Source of the DNA: an uncultured Gammaproteobacteria bacterium
Lineage (GTDB): Bacteria > Pseudomonadota > Gammaproteobacteria > Enterobacterales > Psychrobiaceae
Direction of reading: 5' to 3'
Length of the DNA: 35,489 nt
Assembly (NCBI GenBank): GCA_937139475.1
Contig: CAKZQF010000083.1
Span: 1-35,489 of the forward strand
The position numbers were made by a program, and so were the translations under genes. Below the pieces are notes generated by a model. The model did no database searches. It was not told the DNA's origin and saw only the letters and a program-made list of their open reading frames with translations. Below, piece by piece: positions 9,664 to 18,614 of the stretch (position 1 is its first letter; each line of letters opens with the position of its first letter).

Positions 9664-10276
9664 CTTATTCTCCTTACGGATTCATAGTCCGTATTTATTC
9701 TAACTAGATAGCTCAGTTGTTTTATTATTCACCTCGTTTGTAAATAAATGTAAAGCATCGCTTGTCCTTTGTAAAGAATAAACACAATAAAAACACAACA
9801 AAAACACAACAAATAACGCTACCACCCCCTAGGGCCATGAACAAATAAACACACATTATCAACATTAACAATAACTTACCATCAAGCCTATCGAGAGGTG
9901 CCAGCTGAATAATATTTATAAAAAACACCCAAAAGACAAAATATGTTAATCAAGTTGTAATGAAACGATTATACAGTACGGTGCTTGATTTTATAAATTT
10001 AGAGAAATAGATAGTAAGAATAATTAATTAGCCAAAGCAGAAGGTATTGCTATCAACAGGTAAGCTGATTTCGGCGATAAAGCCAATAGCAAAGTAGGCA
10101 GATGAACCTGAGGAAAAGCAGGTGTATGAATGGGCTACAATGGGAGAAAGGCTTAAAGAAATTATTTTTGTTTTCGCAATCCCTTTAAACGCAGGGCAAA
10201 AATTGAAACGATTATGAAGAAAAAATTCACGCGCCTGGATTGTTTTCGGTAAGTCGCCAGGTAGCTCCTCTCTTCG
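9664..10276. other. 613-bp noncoding stretch upstream of the TonB receptor
   Basis: AT-rich. It must hold the receptor promoter on the minus strand and the end of the mgsA transcript. I see the 11-bp tandem repeat at 9781-9813 but no convincing terminator. A short open stretch at about 10099-10217 (plus strand, ends TGA; contains WATMGERLKEIIF) has no recognisable family and no good start. A 67-codon minus-strand ORF at 9725-9928 is low-complexity and hydrophobic and is not credible. Confidence 0.5.
9781..9813. repeat. three tandem 11-bp units upstream of the TonB receptor
   Basis: AACACAATAAA, AACACAACAAA, AACACAACAAA in perfect register (one mismatch in the first unit), 118-150 bp before the receptor start. 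An 11-bp period puts successive units on the same face of the helix, as in some activator or repressor arrays. It could equally be a slippage product. Confidence 0.6.
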
Positions 10277-10735
10277 TCATTTTGTACGAGCCGACATATA
10301 GCTGTCGTAGTCCGGGACTGTTTTTTGATACTCAGAATCAAATAAGGGGGAAGTAATCAGCATATCGGCGCTGGATTGGTTACAAGCAACTGGTATGTTC
10401 CACACTGCCGCCAACCTCAATAGTGCCTTGACATCGGGATCGTGCGGTTGCGCCTCTAGCGGATCCCAAAAGAAAATCATCACATCTATTTTCTGTTCAG
10501 TTATAAGCGCACCAATCTGCTGATCGCCACCTAAAGGACCGCTAACTAAGCTATTAATACTTAGCCCGGTATTGTGGCTAATTAACGCGCCGGTGGTGCC
10601 CGTTGCGTATAACTTATGCTGACTAAGCGCTTGTTTATATTGACTACACCATGCAATTAAATCCGGTTTCATGTTGTCATGCCCAACCAGCGCAATTGAT
10701 TTTAAACGTGGGATTGTTCGTGTTGTGTATTGCAT
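10277..10735 (-). CDS. mgsA: methylglyoxal synthase
   Basis: This 152-residue cytosolic enzyme converts dihydroxyacetone phosphate to methylglyoxal and phosphate, a bypass of lower glycolysis when sugar phosphates accumulate. The length equals that of E. coli MgsA. The key residues fall at the same numbers as in the E. coli enzyme: His19 (LVGHD), Gly66 and Asp71 (SGPLGGDQQ), Asp91 (FFWDPLEAQ), His98 and Asp101 ([12 protein letters not shown]). The phosphate-binding segment [10 protein letters not shown] is intact. The ATG at 10735 has AGGAG 7 nt upstream. The gene lies 189 nt downstream of a 48-residue ORF on the same strand and is about 600 bp away from the TonB receptor, so it is probably in its own unit. 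Confidence 0.97.
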   Translation of the reverse strand: MQYTTRTIPRLKSIALVGHDNMKPDLIAWCSQYKQALSQHKLYATGTTGALISHNTGLSINSLVSGPLGGDQQIGALITEQKIDVMIFFWDPLEAQPHDPDVKALLRLAAVWNIPVACNQSSADMLITSPLFDSEYQKTVPDYDSYMSARTK

Positions 10736-10876
10736 GGGTGGCTCCTACTTGAGCATATTTCAATGTTACGTGGGGCTAACTGTTTCGCTAACTGCACGCC
10801 TTATAGCTCAACACAAACAGCTTTTACTATACATAAAACATTGGATCGTTAGCCCATCAACGATGGGGCGACTGCC

Positions 10877-10901
10877 AAGTGCTCATGTTGCTTGAGCACT
10901 T
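10877..10901. promoter_or_regulatory. perfect hairpin between the 48-residue ORF and mgsA
   Basis: AAGTGCTCA and TGAGCACTT form a perfect 9-bp stem around a 7-nt loop. There is no T-run on either side, so it is not a standard terminator. It may be an operator or an mRNA structure in the mgsA leader. Confidence 0.5.
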
Positions 10902-10924
10902 CTGGCTTAACTACAGAGCTCGGC

Positions 10925-11071
10925 TTAGCCTTTAATCGACTCTAATACTTCACGCTGCTCAGCTACCTCAATACGAATATCAAAGTCACGAGGCCAGCCA
11001 TTATTGTCATAATCAAATTCACCTGACTCTAACGCTTCGACTTCTTTTGAAATTACTTTTTGCTCACTCAT
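10925..11071 (-). CDS. small hypothetical protein, 48 residues, upstream of mgsA
   Basis: The open frame starts at ATG 11071 and stops with TAA at 10925. It is preceded by a good AGAGGAA ribosome-binding site about 6 nt before the start. The product begins MSEQKVISKEVEALESGEF and contains NNGWPRDFDIRIEV; it is acidic and hydrophilic, without signal peptide or membrane helix. I do not recognise the family. Codon choice and the ribosome site look like a true gene. It points toward mgsA on the same strand, 189 nt away, with a hairpin between them, so co-regulation is possible but unproven. Confidence 0.65.
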   Translation of the reverse strand: MSEQKVISKEVEALESGEFDYDNNGWPRDFDIRIEVAEQREVLESIKG

Positions 11072-11480
11072 CCTACGTTCCTCTCTTTTGGCTTTTGAAG
11101 TAACCCAGCGCTACGCATTTAACTGCTTAAATAGATAAATATGCCTGAGCCACGTAATATTATTACAGTATTAGTTTTCACAAAGCAAGTTTACCTCTAT
11201 AAAACGGATAAAACGGGAGCCCTGGACGTACTAAAATTACAAAAATGTAATATAGAAACACACATTAACAAACTAGACTAGGAGCTATAGATACAGGCAA
11301 GCCACTATTTGCCAGAAAAGCTGTAAACATCATCTGTTCAACATCAGGGAGAAATGCTCTATCACGCTCTCCGGCTTAACCTCAGTAGTGCAATAATAAT
11401 TACCAGAGAGAGCTCGAACGAGCTTAAAAGCCAAGCGTAGGTATAAACAGCTGAACTAAGCTACTTAGCGTCTAGAATAG
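11072..11480. other. 409-bp noncoding stretch between the small ORF and the RND operon terminator
   Basis: I see no credible gene. It should hold the promoter of the small ORF (minus strand). A small palindrome AGCTCG-AA-CGAGCT lies at 11411-11424. Nothing else is supported. Confidence 0.5.
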
Positions 11481-11518
11481 AAAAAGCCCATCAACAAATA
11501 AATGTTAAGGGGCTTTTT
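11481..11518 (-). terminator. intrinsic terminator of the RND operon, repeat copy A
   Basis: A stem built on AAAAAGCCC / GGGCTTTTT, with the inner arms CAACA / TGTTA, has A/T runs on both sides, so it can act in both directions. It is nearly identical in sequence to the hairpin at 21951-21987. On the minus strand it follows a degenerate tRNA 3' end, 49 nt after the efflux channel stop. Confidence 0.88.
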
Positions 11519-11526
11519 AAAATAAG

Positions 11527-11554
11527 TGGCGAAGAGGTAAAGGTTTATACCCTA
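11527..11554 (-). pseudogene. degenerate tRNA 3'-end remnant (T-arm, acceptor strand, CCA), copy A
   Basis: On the minus strand the order is T-stem TAGGG, a 7-nt loop, T-stem partner CTTTA (pairs only with two G-U wobbles), a 7-nt acceptor strand, G and CCA, followed 8 nt later by a terminator. Spacing is that of a real tRNA 3' half, but the T-loop (TATAAAC) has lost the conserved TTC. No 5' half is present. It is the most decayed of three copies in the window. Confidence 0.6.
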
Positions 11555-11567
11555 TCCTTTTGATTTA

Positions 11568-12962
11568 TTACCCCTTATTCACCTCACCAATCGCACCGCC
11601 AAAGGCATGATAAATAGCCACTAAGTCTTTCATCACTTGCGTTTGCCCCTGCGCATAAGCATCTTGCGCTGATAATAAGCTGCGCTCGGTATCCAACAGC
11701 GACAACAAATCGGTCAAACCCACACGGTATTGAGCTGTAGCCAGCTCCATTGCTTTTTCCGACGCTTGGCGGTGTGCAGATAAATGATGCAGGCTATTTT
11801 GACTATGACTGTAGGCAGTCAATGACGACTGCGCCTGATTAACGGCCGTTAGCATTTGTTGGCGATAATCAGCCAGTACTTTGCGCTGCTGAGCGTTTGC
11901 CATGGCCACTTGTGCTTTAATCGAGTTCCAATCCAAACCCTGCCAACTAATGCTAGGGATAACTGACCATGCACTTGAATTGTCGGTGATTAAGCTTGAT
12001 TGCCCAGTGACAAAGCCTAGAAAACCATTAACCTTGAGCTGTGGGTAAAATGCTGCTGTCGCAACGCCAATATCGGCAGTCACTGCGGCCAATCGGCGCT
12101 CGGCAGCTTGAATATCAGGGCGGCGTAAGAGCAATGACGCGGCATCACCAATAGCAACAGGGCCATTTAACGCCGGTACCTCTTGTTCACCAAGTGTCAC
12201 TGGCAGCTCATTAGCTCGATAACCACTCAGTAACGCTAAATCATACGCCTTGCGTTTAAGCGTGCTGTTTAACTGCTCTATCGATGCCTTTACGCCACTT
12301 TGCTGCGCCTTGATTCGGGTTAACTCAAGCTCAGAGGCCAGCCCCTCTTTTTGGCGAATTTGTACCAACTTTGCGAGCTCTTCTAGCAGCTCAACATTAC
12401 GTTTAGCCACCTTTAACTGGTGCTGCGTACCGCGAAAGTCGGCATAAACACTGACCAAATTACTCACAATTGCGACTTGCAGGTTGTGTAAATCGCTTTG
12501 CACCGCTTGGGCATTAGCGCTAGCCGACTCACTGGCTCGGCGTAGCTTACCAGCTAAATCCAATTGCCAGTTTACATTAACGCCACCTTGGTAGGTGCGG
12601 CCTTGAACCCGCTGTGTGCTGCCGCCAGGTTGTTGCCCTTTACTGTTTTGATAGCTTAAATCCGCACTAGCACTTGGCCATACATCATTATCAATATCGC
12701 TAAATTGTGCTAGCGCCCGCTCAATGTTAGCTTGCGCTGCGGCCAACGACTGATTATGCTCAAGCGCTAACTCAACCAATTGATTAAGCACTGGATCATC
12801 AAAGCGTTGCCACCATTGACGTTCATACTGACCAATGCTGAGGTTATCATTAACGGCTAGGTTGACCTGAGCCGCATCGGGCTGTTGATAATCAGGACCA
12901 ACGCTAGCGCAGGCTGATAACAATAGCGCACTAAGCGCTACTGTTGATTTTAAAAAGTTCAT
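11568..12962 (-). CDS. RND efflux outer-membrane channel lipoprotein (NodT/OprM family)
   Basis: A 464-residue TolC-like outer-membrane factor. I start it at ATG 12962, which has AGGAACAG upstream; an in-frame TTG at 12983 is less likely. The signal peptide has a lipobox, LLLSACAS, with Cys18 acylated and Ala at +2, consistent with delivery to the outer membrane. The two repeated OEP domains of the family are visible, with PLVTLGEQEV-like linker region and RRPDIQAAERRLAAVTADIGVATAAFYP compressed here to its core RRPDIQAAE. It overlaps the end of the pump gene by 32 nt, so translation is coupled. It forms the exit duct of the tripartite pump. The operon ends here at a tRNA-tail-plus-terminator module. 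Confidence 0.93.
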   Translation of the reverse strand: MNFLKSTVALSALLLSACASVGPDYQQPDAAQVNLAVNDNLSIGQYERQWWQRFDDPVLNQLVELALEHNQSLAAAQANIERALAQFSDIDNDVWPSASADLSYQNSKGQQPGGSTQRVQGRTYQGGVNVNWQLDLAGKLRRASESASANAQAVQSDLHNLQVAIVSNLVSVYADFRGTQHQLKVAKRNVELLEELAKLVQIRQKEGLASELELTRIKAQQSGVKASIEQLNSTLKRKAYDLALLSGYRANELPVTLGEQEVPALNGPVAIGDAASLLLRRPDIQAAERRLAAVTADIGVATAAFYPQLKVNGFLGFVTGQSSLITDNSSAWSVIPSISWQGLDWNSIKAQVAMANAQQRKVLADYRQQMLTAVNQAQSSLTAYSHSQNSLHHLSAHRQASEKAMELATAQYRVGLTDLLSLLDTERSLLSAQDAYAQGQTQVMKDLVAIYHAFGGAIGEVNKG

Positions 12963-15900
12963 TCTCTGTTCCTGTTTCAACAATCATTGGTGATTTTCGG
13001 CTGAGGTATTTACGCACTAAAACGTAAAATAAAGGGGTTAGGATTAAGCCAAAGATGGTTACGCCAATCATACCGGAGAAAACCGCGACGCCTATTGCTT
13101 GACGCATCTCTGCCCCTGCACCGGTGGCTAATACCATTGGCAGCACCCCCATAATAAAGGCGATTGAGGTCATCAAAATAGGTCTTAAACGTTGATGACT
13201 TGCTTCAAGCACAGCCTCTAATGTAGTCATCCCTTCTTGTTCTTTCTCGCGAGCAAATTCAACGATAAGTATCGCGTTTTTAGTCGCCAGGGCCACCAGA
13301 ACGATAAAGCCAATCTGCGTAAAGATGTTATTATCGCCACCGTAAATAATGACCCCGGTAATTGCTGAGAGCAGAGTCATTGGCACGATTAAAATAATCG
13401 CCAGCGGTAGGCTTAAACTTTCATATTGTGCAGCTAATACTAAGAACACCAATAGCACCACCAGTGGGAAGATATAGATTGCAGTATTCCCTGCCAGCTG
13501 TTGCTGATAAGTTAACTCGGTCCACTCATAACTCATACCACTTGGCAAGGTTTCAGCTAATATCTTCTCGATGGCAGCTTGTGCTTGGCCTGAGCTATAT
13601 CCCGGTGCTGGTGATGCATTGACCTCGGCGGTAATATAGCCGTTGTAATGCATCACGCGATCGGGGCCAGCGGCGTGGTTAACGTTTATAAACGAAGCTA
13701 GAGGGATCATTTCGCCGCGGTTATTGCGCACCTTAAGCTGACCAATTTGCTCTGGTTCTTGACGGAAGTTGTCTGCTGACTGAACATTAACTTGGTAGTT
13801 GCGACCAAATTTATTAAAGTCATTCACATACATCGACCCAAGATAAATCTGCATGGTAGAGAAAATGTCACTAATCGACACACCTTGTGCTTTGGCTTTC
13901 TCGCGGTCCACATCTACATCGATTTGCGGTGTATTAACGGCAAAGCTGGTGAAAGCCCCCGTAAGCTCTGGCGCAGCCCATGCTTTACCAATCACTTCCT
14001 GGGTTTTAGCATAAAGTGCTTGATATCCCATGTCGCTTTTATCTTGGATTTGCAAACGGAATCCGCCGATATTGCCCATACCATTAACTGGCGGTGGCGG
14101 GAAAATAGCAATAAAGGCATCTTCTATCGCTGAAAACTTACCATTGAGCGCCCATGCTATGGCACCTGCTGACAGATGTTCTTGGGTACGTTCACTAAAA
14201 GGTTTTAAGGTAACAAATACCACTCCCGAACTCGGACTATTAGTAAAGCCATTGATATTTAAGCCAGGAAAAGCCACTGATGACTCAACGCCCGGATACT
14301 CAAGCGCAATACGTGACATTTCACGGATCACTGCATCAGTGCGATCAAGTGACGCTGCGCCTGGTAGTTGGGCAAAGGCAACCAAATATTGTTTATCTTG
14401 ACTCGGTACATAGCCGGTTGGTGTCGACACAAACTGCTGCGCAGTTAACGCCAACAAACCGAAATAGAGCACCATCACAATACCCGCACCGCGAATAACA
14501 CGCTTAATTGCGCGCGTATAAGCATTGCTACTCCAAGCAAAGAAACGATTAAACGGCTTGAATAACCAAGCGGAAAATAGCGTATCGATGACGCGACTGA
14601 ATCGATCTTTAGGTGCATCTTTGCTGCGCAGAAGCATCGCGGCAAGCGCAGGGCTCAGCGTTAGTGAATTGATTGCTGAAATCACTGTTGAAATAGTGAT
14701 GGTTAAGGCAAATTGGCGATAAAACTGGCCAGTTAAGCCCGACATGAAAGCCGTCGGTATAAATACAGCAGCAAGTACTAGCGTGGTCGCAATAATTGGC
14801 CCTGTAACCTCTTTCATCGCTTGTTTGGCCGCCGCTTTTGGTGCGAGTCCATTTTCGATATTACGTTCAACGTTCTCAACGACTACAATGGCATCATCCA
14901 CCACAATACCGATAGCGAGTACCAAACCAAATAATGATAGCGCATTGAGTGAAAAGCCCATCCCATACATGATGGCGAAGGTACCCACCAATGAAACAGG
15001 AACGGCAGCTAACGGAATAATAGCCGCACGCCAGTTTTGTAAAAACAGGACAACAACAATCACCACCAGTAGCAAGGCTTCAAACAACGTGCTAACGACG
15101 GCTTCAATTGAGCCACGCACGAAAACGGTCGGATCGTAGACAATCGAATAAGCAACGCCTTGTGGGAAGTCTTTTTCCAGTTCAGCCATTTTTTCACGCA
15201 CGCCATCAGAGATGGCAATGGCATTAGAGCCCGGGCGCTGGAAAATAGGGATAGCTACCGCTTCTTTGTTGTTTAACAATGAACGTAATGCGTAATTATT
15301 AGCACCTAATTCGACGCGCGCAACATCTGATAAATGCACTAATTGTCCTTGCTCACCAACATTTATCACGATGTCTTCAAATTCTTGTTCGCTACTTAAA
15401 CGTCCCTTAAGGTTGATCAATAGCTGGAAGTCGTTTTTAGCCGTTGGTTGTGCACCTAAGCTACCGGCTGCTGCTTGCTGGTTCTGTTCACGAATAGCGT
15501 TCACCACGTCCATCGCGGTCATATTAAGCGCCGCAACTTTTTGTGGGTCTAGCCAAATACGCATCGAGTAGTCACCCGCTCCAAAGAGCTGGACATTACC
15601 AACACCTTCAACACGGGCAAGCTCATCTTTAACATTGAGGTTGGCATAGTTAGACAAGTACAGCATATCGTAACTGTCGTTGGGCGAGGTTAAATGCACA
15701 ACCATGGTTAGATCCGGCGATGACTTTTCAGTAACCACACCAAGACGTTGCACTTCTTGCGGTAGTCGTGGCAGTGCACGCGCTACCCTATTTTGCACCA
15801 ACACTTGGGCGGCATCGACATCAGTGCCTAACTCGAAAGTCACGGTAAGGCTTAATCGGCCATCCGAGGTTGCTTGGGATGACATGTATAACATGCCCTG

Positions 15901-16122
15901 GGTGCCATTAATTGCTTGCTCTAGTGGCGTGGCAACAGTATCACCAATCACTGTTGGATTGGCGCCCGGGTAGCTGGCAGTAACGACAATTGTTGGCGGT
16001 ACTACCTCTGGATACTCAGTAATAGGTAATTTAAATACCGCGAGTGCGCCGGCAATCATGATCATCAAGGAGATCACCGCTGCAAATATTGGTCTGGAAA
16101 TAAAAAACTGCGAAAACTTCAT
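12931..16122 (-). CDS. RND multidrug efflux pump, HAE1 family (AcrB/MexF-like)
   Basis: This 1063-residue inner-membrane proton antiporter has the usual family length. The N-terminus MKFSQFFISRPIFAAVISL is typical, and the proton-relay aspartates of TM4 are present in IVVDDAIVVVEN. Two large periplasmic loops flank TM2-6 and TM8-12, and the second half has ATKNAILIVEFA and MTSIAFIMGVLPMV, also conserved. It captures amphiphilic drugs, detergents or metabolites from the periplasm and passes them to the channel through the adaptor. It is 10 nt downstream of the adaptor gene and overlaps the channel gene, forming one operon controlled from the region at about 17400-17550, presumably by the divergent LysR protein. 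Substrates are not readable from sequence. Confidence 0.96.
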   Translation of the reverse strand: MKFSQFFISRPIFAAVISLMIMIAGALAVFKLPITEYPEVVPPTIVVTASYPGANPTVIGDTVATPLEQAINGTQGMLYMSSQATSDGRLSLTVTFELGTDVDAAQVLVQNRVARALPRLPQEVQRLGVVTEKSSPDLTMVVHLTSPNDSYDMLYLSNYANLNVKDELARVEGVGNVQLFGAGDYSMRIWLDPQKVAALNMTAMDVVNAIREQNQQAAAGSLGAQPTAKNDFQLLINLKGRLSSEQEFEDIVINVGEQGQLVHLSDVARVELGANNYALRSLLNNKEAVAIPIFQRPGSNAIAISDGVREKMAELEKDFPQGVAYSIVYDPTVFVRGSIEAVVSTLFEALLLVVIVVVLFLQNWRAAIIPLAAVPVSLVGTFAIMYGMGFSLNALSLFGLVLAIGIVVDDAIVVVENVERNIENGLAPKAAAKQAMKEVTGPIIATTLVLAAVFIPTAFMSGLTGQFYRQFALTITISTVISAINSLTLSPALAAMLLRSKDAPKDRFSRVIDTLFSAWLFKPFNRFFAWSSNAYTRAIKRVIRGAGIVMVLYFGLLALTAQQFVSTPTGYVPSQDKQYLVAFAQLPGAASLDRTDAVIREMSRIALEYPGVESSVAFPGLNINGFTNSPSSGVVFVTLKPFSERTQEHLSAGAIAWALNGKFSAIEDAFIAIFPPPPVNGMGNIGGFRLQIQDKSDMGYQALYAKTQEVIGKAWAAPELTGAFTSFAVNTPQIDVDVDREKAKAQGVSISDIFSTMQIYLGSMYVNDFNKFGRNYQVNVQSADNFRQEPEQIGQLKVRNNRGEMIPLASFINVNHAAGPDRVMHYNGYITAEVNASPAPGYSSGQAQAAIEKILAETLPSGMSYEWTELTYQQQLAGNTAIYIFPLVVLLVFLVLAAQYESLSLPLAIILIVPMTLLSAITGVIIYGGDNNIFTQIGFIVLVALATKNAILIVEFAREKEQEGMTTLEAVLEASHQRLRPILMTSIAFIMGVLPMVLATGAGAEMRQAIGVAVFSGMIGVTIFGLILTPLFYVLVRKYLSRKSPMIVETGTENELFKINSSA

Positions 16123-16132
16123 AGTAAACCTC

Positions 16133-17380
16133 TTATCCGCCTGTTACAGAAGAATTTGGACGGCGAACCAATTGCACATCGTTTTGAACACTATCAACGC
16201 GCTGTTGTAATTGCTTGAGCTTGGCGATGGTGGCTTCATCCGTCATTGGCACGACCGTTGGGTTAACTGTCGCCCCCGGACGAATACGTTGTAGTCCGTT
16301 GGTCACAATGGTGTCGCCAGCGCTTAAACCATCACTAATAAGACGCAGGTTGTATTGTTTCTGACCTAGGGTTACTGCGCGATATTGCACGGTATTGTTC
16401 TCGTCTAAAACCATCACAAACTTGTTATTAAGATCTGTCCCTACCGCCTTATCGTCAATTAGTACGCCTTGATAACTGGCGCTACCGCCAAGTTTTATGC
16501 GAGCGAATGCCCCCGGTGTAAAGCGGCCATCAACATTGTTAAATACTGCACGTACTGGGATTGTGCCAGTACGTGAATTAATCTGGTTATCAATGAAATC
16601 GATGTGTCCGCTATGAGGGAAATCGTTGTCAGTTACTAGTCCCATTAGGACTAGGGTCTTATGCTCGCTAGCCTCTGGACGTGAGCCATCTCGGGTTTGC
16701 TGACTGTATTTAAGGTAGGTGCTCTCATCAGCATCAAAATAGGCATAGATTCTATCGGTAGATACCAGCGTAGTTAGATCACTTTGTCCAGCGGTAACAT
16801 AATTGCCTTTGGTAATTAGTGCCCTCGATACCCGCCCATCAATAGGCGCTTTAACTGAGGTGTGATCAAGATCTATCTGAGCGTTGCTCAATGCGGCCTT
16901 GCGCGCTTGCACATTTGCCAGGCTTTGTTGGAAACGCGCTTGTCTGTTATCAAGTTCCTCTTGAGAAATTGCCTGTTGCTTTTGCAGACGCTGGCCGCGC
17001 TCTAGTTCTAGTTTAGCGAGTACACTGCGGCTTTTAGCGTCAACAACCTCAGCTTGAAGACGCTCGACCTGAGCAATAAAAGCGCTAGCGTCTATGGTAA
17101 ATAGAACCTGCCCCTGTTTCACTAACTCGCCTTCGGAAAATACAACTTCCTCGATGTAACCTGACACTCTGGGACGTAGGGCAACAGTTTGTGGCGCTTG
17201 CAAGCGGCCTGTAAATTCATCCCAAGGGGTAACTCGCTGACTAATAACTTGCGCGACGCTTACTTGGGGTGCTGGCGGTGCGCCAGCGTTTACCGCTTGA
17301 CTATCTTGAGAATCACAAGCGCTTAATAAACCAAACGCTAACAGGCTAATAAGTGATGAAGTGAGAATTGTTTTTTTCAT
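16133..17380 (-). CDS. RND efflux periplasmic adaptor (MexE/AcrA-like membrane fusion lipoprotein)
   Basis: A 415-residue adaptor begins with a lipoprotein signal LLAFGLLSACDSQ. Cys22 is followed by Asp at +2, the signal that keeps lipoproteins in the inner membrane, as expected for an AcrA/MexE-type adaptor. The biotinyl-lipoyl half motifs are visible (LRPRVSGYIEEVVF and VKAPIDGRVSRAL), separated by an alpha-helical hairpin with QAISQEELDNRQARF. The adaptor bridges pump and outer-membrane channel. It is the first gene of the operon and divergent from the LysR gene, with 176 bp between the two starts. Confidence 0.95.
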   Translation of the reverse strand: MKKTILTSSLISLLAFGLLSACDSQDSQAVNAGAPPAPQVSVAQVISQRVTPWDEFTGRLQAPQTVALRPRVSGYIEEVVFSEGELVKQGQVLFTIDASAFIAQVERLQAEVVDAKSRSVLAKLELERGQRLQKQQAISQEELDNRQARFQQSLANVQARKAALSNAQIDLDHTSVKAPIDGRVSRALITKGNYVTAGQSDLTTLVSTDRIYAYFDADESTYLKYSQQTRDGSRPEASEHKTLVLMGLVTDNDFPHSGHIDFIDNQINSRTGTIPVRAVFNNVDGRFTPGAFARIKLGGSASYQGVLIDDKAVGTDLNNKFVMVLDENNTVQYRAVTLGQKQYNLRLISDGLSAGDTIVTNGLQRIRPGATVNPTVVPMTDEATIAKLKQLQQRVDSVQNDVQLVRRPNSSVTGG

Positions 17381-17459
17381 GAACTGCTCCAGTCGAATTT
17401 CTATGGCTGCATTTTACTGCCATTTAGACATCACTAATAATCATTAATCAATATCCAAA

Positions 17460-17478
17460 ACATCACACAATGTGATGT
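17460..17478. promoter_or_regulatory. perfect palindrome in the RND/LysR divergent promoter region
   Basis: ACATCACA-CAA-TGTGATGT is an 8-bp perfect inverted repeat with a 3-nt spacer. It lies 80 bp before the pump-operon start and 79 bp before the LysR start. A related pair, ATACAT (17501-17506) and ATGTAT (17518-17523), lies closer to the LysR gene. LysR-type proteins bind such dyads and often autoregulate while controlling a divergent operon, so this is the likely operator. Confidence 0.7.
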
Positions 17479-17556
17479 ATCAATAAAGACTAGTCAGTTA
17501 ATACATAAAATACTATGATGTATTGCGTAACCATTGATAACTAATACGGTGTTAAC

Positions 17557-18498
17557 ATGCGTCCTCAAGAGCTTAATTTGTTAGTGATATTCGATTGTGT
17601 AATGACTGAAAAGTCGATCACACGAACGGCTTCACGCCTTTCTATGACCCAGCCTGCGGTATCAAATGCCGTGGCGAGAATGCGCGCGGCGTGGAATGAT
17701 GAGCTATTTATCAAAGATGGTCGAAATATCCGACCAACCAACTATGCAATCAATTTATGGCAACAAATTAAAGAGCCACTGCGTGATCTATCTCACGCTA
17801 TTGATCCTGACGACTTTAACCCATTAACCGCCAAACGAACTTTTCGTATCGCAGTATCAGATATTGTCGTCGATTCCTTGTGGCTTGAAATGCGCCAATT
17901 TTTCGAACAACATGCGCCGAATATCAATCTGCATGCAGTGCCTTATCGAATCGAGCAGGTACAACAAATGCTGGATGATGCGGAAGTCGATTTAATAATA
18001 AGCTCAGTTATGCCGCAGGACTCAGCAGTGCGCTCCAGTCATTTATTTGAAACCTGTTTTGTATGCGCAATGCGCCATGACCACCCATTAGCACACAAGG
18101 AGTTGGGGATCGAGGAGTTTGCCGCAGCTGAGCACTTATTGGTGTCATTATCAGGGGATAGTTTCGGCATAACAGACCGGGTATTGCATCAGCACAACTT
18201 GACCCGGCGTATAGCGATGACGGTCAATAATTTCTCTTCGGTGGCACCACTGCTAATAGAAACCGATCTTATATCGATATTGCCCGCTGGTGCGATTTAT
18301 AAGGATTTCGAAAGTGGTAACTTATCGGTAAGTCACACCCCAATCGATATTCCACAATCGACTATTTCAATGTTATGGCATAAACGCCAAGACAACGATG
18401 CAGGACTGAGTTGGTTGCGCCATCATATCGAAGACAAGTTTGTCGCGCGCTGGCATGAAAATCTGGAGCGAGTGTACAAGCAATGCTGCGAGCAGTAA
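17557..18498 (+). CDS. LysR family transcriptional regulator, divergent from the RND operon
   Basis: A 313-residue regulator. The N-terminal winged helix-turn-helix is clear (TRTASRLSMTQPAVSNAVARM at about residues 22-42, split here as two motifs RTASRLSMTQPAVS and NAVARM), followed by DELFIKDGRNIRPT. A periplasmic-binding-protein-like effector domain runs from about residue 90 to 300 (RTFRIAVSDIVVD opens it). The best guess is local control of the divergent efflux operon, like MexT with mexEF-oprN, because it shares a 176-bp intergenic region with palindromes. The effector is unknown. Stop at 18498 converges on arsJ. Confidence 0.92.
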   Translation: MRPQELNLLVIFDCVMTEKSITRTASRLSMTQPAVSNAVARMRAAWNDELFIKDGRNIRPTNYAINLWQQIKEPLRDLSHAIDPDDFNPLTAKRTFRIAVSDIVVDSLWLEMRQFFEQHAPNINLHAVPYRIEQVQQMLDDAEVDLIISSVMPQDSAVRSSHLFETCFVCAMRHDHPLAHKELGIEEFAAAEHLLVSLSGDSFGITDRVLHQHNLTRRIAMTVNNFSSVAPLLIETDLISILPAGAIYKDFESGNLSVSHTPIDIPQSTISMLWHKRQDNDAGLSWLRHHIEDKFVARWHENLERVYKQCCEQ

Positions 18499-18539
18499 TA
18501 ACTCTTCGGTTCTTTTTAAGTATTTTAAGGTATTGGGGA

Positions 18540-18560
18540 AATGCTCTGGCGTTGAGCATT
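18540..18560. terminator. hairpin between the convergent LysR gene and arsJ
   Basis: AATGCTC / GAGCATT form a perfect 7-bp stem with a 7-nt loop, about midway between the two convergent stops. T-runs are poor on both sides, so termination activity is uncertain. Confidence 0.4.
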
Positions 18561-18614
18561 GTCACAAGCCCGGTTGTCAAACGAGCTTGAACACAATCCA
18601 CTATTAAACTCAAA

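Noticed and set aside
9781..9813. Short tandem repeat as a CRISPR array
   Set aside because: Units are 11 bp with no spacers.
9725..9928. 67-codon minus-strand ORF upstream of the TonB receptor
   Set aside because: Low-complexity hydrophobic translation over an AT-rich promoter region with repeats; no ribosome site or recognised motif.
12931..12983. TTG 12983 as start of the efflux channel gene
   Set aside because: ATG 12962 has AGGAACAG upstream and gives a clean lipoprotein signal; the TTG would put seven charged residues before it.
13792..15139. Several plus-strand ORFs of 65-131 codons inside the RND pump gene
   Set aside because: Shadows of a full-length conserved pump on the other strand.
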